A DNA stretch of 64,000 bases from Dolomedes plantarius. Its lineage: Eukaryota; Arthropoda; Arachnida; Araneae; Dolomedidae. Every line of letters starts with the position of its first letter. Position 1 is the stretch's first letter. The notes under the pieces were generated by a model, which was not told where the DNA came from, made no database searches, and saw only the letters and a program-made list of their open reading frames with translations. Position numbers and translations under genes: made by a program. Of this stretch, positions 26,101 through 38,100 are shown in pieces. The stretch covers positions 203,245,654 to 203,309,653 of the forward strand of contig OU015492.1 of assembly GCA_907164885.2 (NCBI GenBank), written 5' to 3'.

Positions 26101-29100
26101 TTTTCACCAATGGCGATACTTGTTAGGACAAATGCCAAATGCACCCAGCTAATGGAAAAGTACCATATTTTCTGGTAAACTTTTTAAAAATACTGCAGAG
26201 GAGAATATTATTAACAAAATGGAAAACTGCTTAAAAGGGTGGATCTGCTATTCTACCATGCTCTTCAATAGAAATAAATTAGCAGCAGTTGGCCAAATGA
26301 AACATTGAGAAAAAAAGACTTTTTAGTCTAGGCCCTTGTTTCTTCATTATGTTTTATTTAGAGTTTTCCTTTTAAGTTTTTTTTTCCTCTAAGCTGAACC
26401 TTCACTTCCTGACAATAGTAAGATTTTACAAGTCTTTCAAAAAAGAGCATCTTTGCCTAGACTACCATGTCCTTCAATAGAAATAAATTAGCAGCAATTA
26501 GCCAAGTGAAACATTGATAAAAAAAGCTTTTTAGTCTAGGCCCTTGTTTTTTCATTATGTTTTATTTAGCGTTTTCCTTTTAAGTTTTCTTTTCCTCTAA
26601 GCTAAACCCTCACTTCCTGACAATAGTAAGATTTTACAAGTCTTTCAAAAAAGAGCATCTTTACCTAGTCTTCCTGCCTCAATAACTGCTGCTGCCGCTG
26701 CTGCTGTTGCAGAGAGACCCGGTATTATTGGTGAGCCCCTTTTCACTTATGTTGCATCTGCTTTGACCAGGATTTGCAGATTCATCAAAGCTAACACAAT
26801 AAATTGGGTGATTTTTCTGTTTGACAATTTTGACTAAAGTAGTAAATTATAACTTCCTAGATCCTTTTTTCTTTTGTGATTTTTCTGTTATAGTTAAAAA
26901 AACAATTAATAAATTCTCTCTATCTGATTGAATAACTAACCTTGTGTGCATCCTCTCTCCCAGTCATTAATGGCATGTTGGAACTAGTTTGACTTGGTTT
27001 CAATGTTATATATTCTTTTGAAATTTATTTAGTTTTAAAATTAAATAATTTTAAAAATATGTTCTCCAAGTTTTTTGTTAGTATGTTTTATTTATTCAAG
27101 TATAATTTTTTATACTTTTCTACATTTATATTTGCTGTTTCATTTCATTAAGCTAGAAATATTGAAAATCATACATAGTACAATAACTTTCCTGAATTAT
27201 CCTGCTGTCTATTTAGCCCTTATGTAACTAAAGAAGGCTCTAGCATTATATAGCAAACCGGCCAGCATTAATTATCCCAAAATGGAGTCTGTTGATGACA
27301 TATAATTTCATTAGTGTGGTTTTTTTTTTTTCTTTTTTTTATATCATCTTATCATCAGCCAGCAGTTTTTTTCTTTTTTACGATGTCATATATCTTAATA
27401 TACACAGCCTATGGTAACCTTATATAATTAAAATTTCTATTTATTGGCCAAAAGGTCTTAACTGTTTCAATATCATTTGGTGCATTAATTATCCCAAAAT
27501 GGAGTCTGTTGATGACATATAATTTCATTAGTGTGGTTTTTTTTTTTCTTTTTTTTATATCATCTTATCATCTGGAGCACTCAATAATTTATTCATAAAG
27601 GTGAAATTAGATTTAAAAGAATAATTCTGTATGTATTTGCATACTAGGGAGAAGCATGTAATTTATAACACTAAACTTCCTAATTATTCCTATGTAGACT
27701 ATCTATGTGTCACAACAGTTTTGAAATAAAATACAAATTGTCTGATAGGATATTAACTTGGGTCATAAAGAAAATTGAAGACTTTTTGCAGAGTAGTTGG
27801 CATATAAGATATTATCTATGCTTAGCTTAGCTCAGCAGCTATCATGCCTTTTACTTTACCCTGTTATTTGACTTCTCTTCTTTAAATGTCTTTTTACAAA
27901 TTATTAAGTTACTGTAGATAGTTCTTGTCCTAGAGAATTTTACAAATGGATATGAAATTATAGATTTCTTTATGCATAAATGATTTCTCTGCTTGTTTTG
28001 TACTTTTATAGCATGATATTTAATCTTTCGTATGCTTTAAAAATTGTAGGTTTTATGTGTTATGTCAATAAAGTGGTAACCTTGCATCATAATATTAACC
28101 AATGAATGATAGGTCAATATTGAGCTTTGCATGGGATAAATTCTACTATGCAGTTTGTTCATTTGGTCATTTCTTATTCTCCAACTTGTGCACTTTGCTC
28201 TTAAAACTCACGGCGCAACAGTCCGATGTGGACTAAGGCCGGCGGTACCCATCTCCACTTTTGTGACCGTGGGCTTGGGGTGCCATACAGCATATGTCTC
28301 AGTCAGGTGGTCAACCTGACGTGGGACCCCCAGAGTTGAGGACCAAGCATGCTTGGGAACTAATTTTATCGACCCACTCAAGGGATTGAAGGCTGACACT
28401 TTGCTCTAATTTCTTACATTAAAAAAGTTACATAATTAGACCTTTAAGGTCGACATCTTATGTAGACTCTAATGTGGATATCATTTACCAATTACTTTTT
28501 TGTAGTTGTATAATTTAAAAATACTCTGCAATTTAGTAGTCTTTCTGCAATTTAGTAAGTCTTTTTCATTTCTTTGACAGAAACATTTTCTGTGTTATAA
28601 AAGTCAGATTTGAATATGCTGTGAACTATATTTTGCAGAATTGCTATAATTTTACTTTACGGAAACTTAAATTATATTATACGGGAATGAAAAATCTTCT
28701 TAATTGTGATATATGAAGATAATTCAGTTTTGTTTCATATGTTGGCATTTTTGCTCAGTACAGTTCTCATTTACCCTTGTAGTAATTGTGAAGTAGTAGT
28801 TTCCAGATTACTTATTAAATCGTGAAACTTTTCATTGATTATTTTTGAACTTATTTTAAGAGAGGTAAAAATTGTTTTTTGAAAAATGAGACTAATTGAA
28901 CTACTTTCATGCTTGTACTTTTAGCTCAAAAATCCATTGTTTCAAATAAAATATAATCTTGCAATTTTTCTTAATAGCAGTTTATTTTTTTAAAACTTTC
29001 TTCAAATTATTAAATTTAAAAGCTAAATATTTATATTTTATTCTGTAGCTAGAAAACAAGAAATTGTTAAAATTACTGAACAGTTGATTGATGCCATTAA

Positions 29101-32100
29101 TACTGGAGATTATGAAACATATACGTAAGTTCTTTTTTAATGCCCTCTCATAAATGTGTTTGCTAGCAAATTCAGTATATTTATTTATTTATTTTTCTCC
29201 CCCAGAAAATACTGTGATCCACACATGACTGCATTTGAACCAGAGGCATTGGGTAACTTAATTGAAGGAATGGATTTCCATAAATTTTACTTCGATAATG
29301 GTAAAGTATAGAGTGTTAAGCTTGAATGATTTATTTTAGTTTTATTGTTTTAATTATATACATATCTCCTTTCAAGACTGAATTATAATTGTGCACCCTT
29401 AAAATTATATATATATTTATTTTAACTATATTTGAATGTAAGGTGTTTAGAAAATAAAGATCACCATTAAAAATTAAATTTTAAAAGTTTTTAGTGTCTA
29501 TAGATTTCAAATACTCAGTAGAATAAAGTCTTGTTAAAGAATAAGAAAATGAGGGCTCCACTTGTATCTTATCCAACTGATACTAAAACTTAAAATTTTA
29601 AGTTTGTAAAATTTTATGTCATTTGACATTGTTACCACAGTTTCTATTATAAAGATTAAAAGGACAACCAATCTATTCCTATTAATAATACATGACTAGA
29701 AAATTGTATGTGATCACTACAGAAAAATATCTTGTTCGAGGGTATGGAATTTTTAGAAATTATTAGAAATGTAAAATTGAAAGATATCTTGTTCTTTAAT
29801 TTATTTTGTTTTGAAATGCTGGCATTACATTATTGGTAATTCAACTTTGAAGGAAAACATTACATGGTTTGCTTTACCTTCAGTCATAGAAAGTCTTATC
29901 TTTCTTGGTGTTAAAAAAAAATAAAATAAAATGTTTTGGTTAGTTAGATTTTTTTTGTTTTGTTTTTTACATTTTCTTTCAAATCTGTTTATTATTTGAA
30001 AAATGGGAATTTTTTTAGAGATATATTGCTTTATTAAAATGTGTGTCTAGATTTTTTTTATGTTATTATACTGTATTTTTATCATGTCCTTTTATAATAA
30101 TGTGATAATAACTTTATAGCTGCAAGACTGTGATAAGAGCTGATGAGGAAATTCATGATCTGTATTATAAAAATAATTCTCAGAATTTCATGTCTTGTAT
30201 AAAAGTTATTGAAAATAGCACTATCAATAGGTGTGAAAGTAATTACTTAATGTTGTGCCAAAATATTTGGAGTTTAAAAAAAAATTTCCAGAATTCACTT
30301 TTACTAACTTTTATGTACTAGTATAATAATAGAAAAACTCACCTTTTTTTTTTGATTGATTTAAAACTATTTTTAGAAATTTGTGATCAAATAAGTAATC
30401 TTTACATATTGATTTCCATATCCTTCCATTTATGTTATTTCTTTGCAGAGGATGAAGGAGATATCATCAGTCTGCATCTTTAAATTTTGCTTTAATCTCA
30501 CATTAAAATTAATCAACATCATAAAAATTAATAAATGAACGAAAAATAAGCTTTATGTATTACATTAATGTATTGTTATGATATATTTAAAATTTATTAA
30601 AGATTCAAATTAGTGTTTCCCAACTGCTTTACTGTGGAGTACTTTAGGATTCCATAAGTACTTTCTAAAATATGTATACCTTTTACATTATATTTGGTTA
30701 TATATTTGTAAAATTGTTTAATTGTATGAATAGAATGACTTTTATAAAAATGGTAGGCTTTTAAGAGTAATCTTCAAAATACAATCTGAAAGAAAGCATT
30801 TGATCACATTGCCTGAAATTGAGCTAACGAGCTTAGCATGATGATACCGATAATGTTTATATAGAAACAAATATGATGTGACTACAACATACATGCATCT
30901 CTTTTAGATGTTCAAAGGACAGTTGGTCTAGAATTTTGATTTTATGCTTATTATGAGCTTTGTCTTTCAGCATAAAAAGTAAACATTCAATAACACAAAA
31001 TTCCATGATGATATGATTTATATTACGCTTTCATTGATGATGGAAAATTTTACCCTCCAGATTATTTTATGATAAATTATGATCCCAAAATATGTTAAAG
31101 ATAGAAAGGTATCCCTCTCAAAAGAAAACATTTATGGTTGACTAGCTGAATACTCGGGCTTCACTACGAGTACATTCAAATTAAATACAATGGTCAATGT
31201 ATGCAATTAATGCCCAAAAAAAACAAAAATATATTTATAAAAAAATCGTAATGGATATTTTTATAGACAAAATAATGTAAAAGAAAATATTCAAATTAAA
31301 TATAGCGGTCAATGTATGCAATTAATTTGTATGTTTAATATCTATAAAACATATTTATTTGAATTAAATTCTTAAAAAACTTCCATCTCAATTAGTCTAG
31401 TGGTTAAATTTTATCTTTTACGGTATTTTAATATTTTTTTTGTCAATTTATTTTGTTGTTATGCATGTCACGATAAATTAATTTAAAAACCATGATAAAT
31501 TAAATTTTCATGATAAATAAAATTAAATAAAAACCATGTGATTAGCATTTAATAAATTAAATCCTAAAAATTAATCTTTAAAAATTCACCAAAAATCAGA
31601 AAACGGAGATAAAGATTCGAAAAAGACTTCATTTTAAAGAAAATTTTATGATCTTTCTCGTGATATAAATTTTATAACCCTGAGATTATTATTTTAAATG
31701 CAAACTTTAAAGAATGTTACAAATACAGCTTAAAAATTTAATTTAAAATAATTTAAGAATTTTTCAAAAATCTTTCTTAGTGCACCCCTATACTATAAGA
31801 AGAATCGCCATGCAAAATGTCAGCCCTTTGGGACCAGCAGTTTGGTCTGTGCGTTATCTGTCAATCAGTCAGTTACAGAACCGTTTTATATATATATAGA
31901 TTATGATACCAAAATATGTTAAAGATAAAAGATGTCCATCTCAAAAGAACACATTTATGGTTGATTATTACAACAGATATTCCCATCACTAAAATGTTCA
32001 TTCAGTTGTTGTGTTTTAAGCTTTTCTTAGCTTCTTCAATGTTATTTCATTTCAGTGTTGTGTGGTTTAAATATCAGAATACAAAATCTCATCTTCACGG

Positions 32101-35100
32101 ACAATACAAAGTTATTCAATGAGCAGCTATATTGTTTTATTGAATGTTTATCACATTTATTTTGAAAATTCCATAACTAGAGTGATATGTATGTTTTCAA
32201 CATCTGTGGGATTATACAAGAAATACTCATGCTAGGGTGATAAATTCATAATCATTGTATTTTGGGTTATAGACCATGATAAGCTATGACATATATTTAA
32301 AAGGAAATTATTTTTCATCATTTATTAAATGATAAAGTTCATGAAGCTATGCTCCCATCCCCTTGATTATTATCGATAGATAGGTTTCAAAAATATGACT
32401 TTATATCAATAATAGGTAAAATTGATTAATTTTTTAAGATAATATGGTTGAAAATAAATAACGTGTGTAGGTTAGTTAGTTAAATGTATGTTTATAATGT
32501 TAGGTCTCAAATAATTATAAATTAAAAATGACTTATATATTTCATTTAAATTGAAGTATGTAAAATTAAAGAGCAGTCAACAAAATCCTAAATATGAAAA
32601 TTATTTTGAAAATTAAAGAATTTCAATATTGTAATATGGTACTATATACTTCTGGTATTGAATAACTGGTATTGATTCTAAATTAAAATATCCCTGATTT
32701 TATTCCCTGACAAAATTCCCTAGTTTTATTGGTATTTCAGTTTTATAGTTCAAGTGCCTTTGGAAGATTTTTTTTAATGAAAGAAAAATTTTGCTTGCAT
32801 AAGTAACTGAAAATATTTAATGAACTGTGCAAAAATAAGTAGAGTTAAAAGTTTATCTACCACGGTTCAGTTCCATTTGTTCAGACACATCGCAAAACTT
32901 CTTGGTCATTTGGAAGCATTTGTTCTTGATCATCCTGTGAAATGAATTCTCTGTTTATTTTTTATTATTGCAAAATACCGTCACTTAATTTTTTTTCTAT
33001 TTGCCTATAGCCTGAGAATGCAGAATGTAAGATATTATCTCAACAAAAATTATACCAGAATTAGTTATTTTGTTTATTAAAAATTTAAAATCACTGTATG
33101 ATGTTGCTGTTAATAAAAAAATGTTCCATAAAAGATTCTATTAAAAAAAGCTGGTTGGGAAACACTGATTTCTGTTAGCTTATCTTTTATACCTAAATGT
33201 GAAAAATTACTTTAAATTTGAATATCTCATTGAAAAGCATTTTTCATGTTGCATTCACATGGGATTTCATTTATGGTGAGCGATAAGAGTTTTTTGCATG
33301 TTTCTATGTGGTAATTGTATGTACTGCTTCGTACAATTGTGTTTTGCTTCGCTTATCAATATTTATTTATGAATGCTTCTTTGCAAAATATGTTGCTAGT
33401 ATTATGACAAAAGAAGTATTTGACGAAATATCTATTCAGAATATCAGAAACTGTTTTAAATGGAGTGAAGTAAATTTTGACATCTTGCAAGTATTCTGCA
33501 TTTATTTGGATCAAAATAGGCTAACAACTGTAATGGTTACACAGTTAAGGTCATATTTTTGATTGTGGCTATTTAATGTTAGTAAGTAGCCAGTTGAAGT
33601 GCTGTGTGTAGAATATTATGTACAGGAACCATGTTAATGTAATAAATATATTTGCTGATTTATTCACAAAGGGTTTTTTTCTAGCCAGGAAAACAAACCA
33701 TGAAAATTCAGGAAATTTCAAAAAAAAAAAAAAAAAAAAAACTTAATCAGCGAAATCTAAAAAAATACTGCATAAGGTGGCTCCTCAAGTTTTTTTTTTT
33801 TTTTTTTCAACTTGCTCTTATTTTGAGCATTAATAATTAGTATAGTTCTGTTTTTTTTTATGGTAGACTTCTTTCTAATTATATGATTTCACGTAAATAC
33901 TTTCATAATTTTTCTGTATTGGTTACTATCATGAGACAAAACTAATATACCGTTTGCAGGAATTTAATATCATATACTACCAATGCAGGTTGATATTAGT
34001 TTATATTTAAGGGTTTCATGAGAATAGTGGCAAATTTGTGTATTAGAGAGTTTTAGTGTAACCATAAATTAAGTATTGGTAAGTGATTAAAACTTTTTTT
34101 TTGGGGGGGGGGGGAAGAAAATACAAAAATGAATAACTTGTTTCTTATATTTGTTTCAGAGTAAAATTTTGAGAGTATATTTTCAGCTGAACTTGAAAAC
34201 TGTCACTGACTGAATTTTTTATATTTATAGAAATGGGGATGTGGGGGGAGGGGGACTTGGAAATTTTACTGGGCTCAGGGAATTTTTGTTTGAGAATTCG
34301 AAGAAAATATTTTTTTTCCAATTATGTTCAGATACATTTGGAATAGTTTAAGCAACAACATAACTAATAGCGTGTATTTAAAATATATCTCATCTACTTT
34401 CAGGTTTTATTAAAAATTGATATATTTATATCCATCTTTGCATGCAGGGATATAAAACTTACATAGTCAAAGGCTTGCACATGTGTTGAAAATATTGCAT
34501 GCTTGTCCTATGAATGCACTCTTTATTCTGTTATTTGTCTGAAAGATATAATAAGGTGGCTTTAAAAGTACAATAGAATTAGTCCTGTGCTATTCTTCTA
34601 ATTTAAAAAGTTTTGTTTCCTCTGAAAGGAAATATTACTAATCAACATATAATTTTGTGAATTAAAAATATATATATAATTATCTGTCCTTGTGCATGTG
34701 GTATTTAAAAAAAAAATGGGTACTTTTCCATTAGCCAGGTGCTAGTTATATATCACCAAATAGGATTCTTAAGTCACATTTTCAGCTGTTTTGTTTAATT
34801 AATTGTAACTCGCATGATACGTGTGTGTGAATGATCAATATATATATATTATATAAATAAATATGAATTTTATTCATTAAATAAATATTTAGATGGCCAA
34901 AAATCTTTAATATCTTTCAAGATGTCTTCAAAAGGACCCATTTTTTTGTCATCGTGACAGAAATTCAGCTAATATGATTGCAAATGGTGGCTGATGTCCG
35001 ACAATGTTTATTATAGCTCCATTTGGTGCTTCATCACTATTGCTCAATCTTGTGTGCAGTTGTGAAGGAAGCAAGTACAGTTTGTGGTTTATTAGTTTCC

Positions 35101-38100
35101 AATTTTTATTCATGTGAATTTCAGCGTTATTTAACTGGGTCTCTGAACTTAATCATGTTCTCTCACATGATTCATACTCGCTAATCCACTATCTTCTTCT
35201 AATGTTTCGTGTGTGATATTGCTTTATCAAAATTTAGCCTATCTATTACCTATGAAACTGTAGGGTTGTTAGGTTGGCGACTTTGCATTCTCATCAGTGG
35301 TGATACGTGTTAGGGCAAATGCCAAATGTGCCTCGCTAACGGAAAAGTACCAAAAAAAGTTATATATAAAGAGAGCTCATAATGCTAAAATGTAACTTAA
35401 ATAGTTATATTAGCATTTGTGCATTTACTAAGAATTGATAGTAAAAATACTTTTAAATATAATTATTATCCATTTAATGCATCCCAGAGTCTGATAATTT
35501 TATATAAACTGCTGTAACTGTAAATAATTTAAAAACATATTAGGGGGAGGTGTGGGACTGCAATATTATCTTTTTTTAGTTCCTAATTTTTATCTATCCT
35601 GAAGGACTAACTATAATATTAATAAAATTCATAAAATTTACATACAATAGCTGATAAAAATATTAGAGCTGTTCTTTCTAACCATTGACATTATTTGTAA
35701 TAAAAATATTTGCAATATGCTGCAGTGAATGGGGAATTTTTTTAAGTGTTTCTTACTAATCATTAAAAAGGACATATTTACAGCTTAGTTTGGTATTGCA
35801 ATTTTAAAGTATGTCTAGGTTAAAACAAATAATTGAATCAAAGCAATTATTTGATTTTGAATTATTTACATTTTAAAAAATCTTTTGTAAACATGTTAGT
35901 CATAATAATTGATTTGACACAATAATTCAAATACATGATGACACATAGTAATCATATTTTTGTCTTGGCTGAAATTATGTCTTATGTAAAGGTAACACTC
36001 CTATTCAAATTTTTCCTCAAAAGGTTCACTTTATCTATTTTTGTGTAAGATTCTGAAAATTGTTAGCCTTTATATTTTATGATGTATATAGTACTTAGAA
36101 AGAATCTTTTTGCACCTTAAATTTGTACCTAATTGAAATTTCATAGAGGATGATTGCTGCACATGCAAAAGATATTAGTTTTAAGTCACAGAAGGCTTTA
36201 TTTTTAGCTGTAAAACTTAAAACGATGATTTCATATTATATTGTCATGTATGAAAAAATGCTAGCAGAAACTTAATCAGTGAAGTTACTGCTTTTACAAA
36301 CTCTTAGAACTAAGTTTAAAGAGTTAGCCATTGCTAACACTTTAAAATAGGATGTTTGTAAGTTATCTCTTTTTATTGAAAAATATTTAAGTACAAAAAA
36401 TAAATATTAAATTATATACATCAACATATATTCTAAAAATGTGGTACAGATTTTCATCATCTGAATCTAGATTTTCCCTATCAAAAGTTTTATGAATACA
36501 ATGCATAATTATTAGCTTACATGACAGCATAAATCGCGTGAAGAGTTGTAGTGAATTGATAATTTTTTTATTTACTTTTTAGCTGAATTGGGGGTTTGTT
36601 TATAGATGTACTTTAGAATGTATACATTTATGTCCTTGCAACTTTCTTGCGTAAGTCATATATATGAAGACTGAATATAAATTTTATATTTTTTCAGCTT
36701 CAGGAAAAAGTTGTAAATCATTGAACACCACAATCTTGAATCCAACAGTTCATCTTTTAGGAGAAGATGGTGCTTGTGTTGCATACATAAGACTTACTCA
36801 ATATGTTGATAAGTATGGGCTATCAATATATTTTTCTTCTTAATTCATGTCTGATTTTGCTGTATGTAACTTTATTGTATTTGTTTTATGAACATAACAT
36901 TTTATGAAGACATAATGTTGTATAAAATAGATGTTTTGCAGTAGTTAAATATCTTCAATTTTCGGTCCATCATGCATCACTTTATGCATAATGTAGAAAA
37001 ACAAGTGTATTTGATAAAACATTTCAAGTGTTTTTATTAGCAGATTTTTTTAAGGTAATAGACTACTGTACTTGTGATTGCAAACAACATTTTTTTGTTT
37101 AACTAGGTATTAATTACAATTTACAATAACTGATAGTTTGTTTTTTATTTTTTTCTACAGATCTATATTTTGAATTCTATAATTAGACCATTATAGATTG
37201 TAGCACTATTATCATTAGAATAATCTTTGTCCTACAGAGTGTAATCACTATTATATATATGAAATTGAAATAAACGTATGTTTTTTTTTTCAAGTCTTGT
37301 TCTATGCTAGAGCATTTATTCTTCTACAAAAGTATTTAAATTAAGCAATTTAATTTTGGATTTTTTAAGTTTGGGGCTATATGTTATCAAGCAATGATGC
37401 AAAGGTAAAATTAAAATTATTTCAAATGATCGTGTGTGAAAATGTACAGATATGTTGAATCAAGAGATTTAAACTGCTCAGTACATTAGATTTTTATCAA
37501 TTAGTAAAGTTTCCCTAATCACTACATGAAATATTAATTCTTAGAGTTATACATATTACTTATGTATCTCTTATATACATGCCCTGATTTTCCATTAGGC
37601 CCGGACCTAGGGGCTCCCAAAAATTTTTATTTTAAAAAAAGAAAAAAAAGAAAAAATTCCCAGTTAAAATTTTTTTTTAAATTTTACCATTTTTAATAAT
37701 TTTTTTTTATATATCCTTTCAAATTTGATCAATTGGTTCATCATATGTATAGTTATTTGTATAGTTCATCACATGTATGTCATAGTGTATATAAGGGATT
37801 AATAAGTTTTTCTGGTTGTATTGTATTGGTGTTTTAATGATGAAGTTAATATGTTTTATTGCTTTTTGTTATTTGATAATGTTCTAGGCTTCTAAGCTTC
37901 AAATAGCTAATTCTTGGTAAAATGGTACTTTCGTAATGATTAATGATTATTTATTTATTTATTTATTTTTTTTGTGTGTGTCAATTTTGGAAATTTTACG
38001 CCCAAATCAGTGTTAGGGGGGGCCCATCCTGAGTTGTACCTAGTCAAGAATTTTCTAAATCGGGCCCTGCTTATATATGTAGCATTAAGTTCTTATGACT

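Larger units (their letters stand above)
30611..33167. mobile_element. hAT-like element containing a Helitron
   Basis: Ends TAGTGTTTCCCAACTGCTTT and AAAGCTGGTTGGGAAACACTG are near-complementary (CAGTGTTTCCCAAC is a known hAT end type). About 2.56 kb including the 759-bp Helitron. No transposase is recognisable, and the 8-bp flanks (ATTCAAAT, ATTTCTGT) do not match. Confidence 0.5.
29301..36697 (+). other. CaMKII intron with hAT-like, Helitron and T1 elements
   Basis: A 7.4-kb intron. No additional exon was recognised. The open frames at 30130 and 33308 have no family features. Long poly-A and poly-T runs lie near 33720-33810. Confidence 0.75.

Noticed and set aside
28208..28399. 63-codon minus-strand frame in the GC-rich island
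   Set aside because: The island looks like a repeat fragment; the frame has no family features.
33308..33562. 84-codon open frame in a CaMKII intron
   Set aside because: No recognisable family feature, and no splice or homology support.
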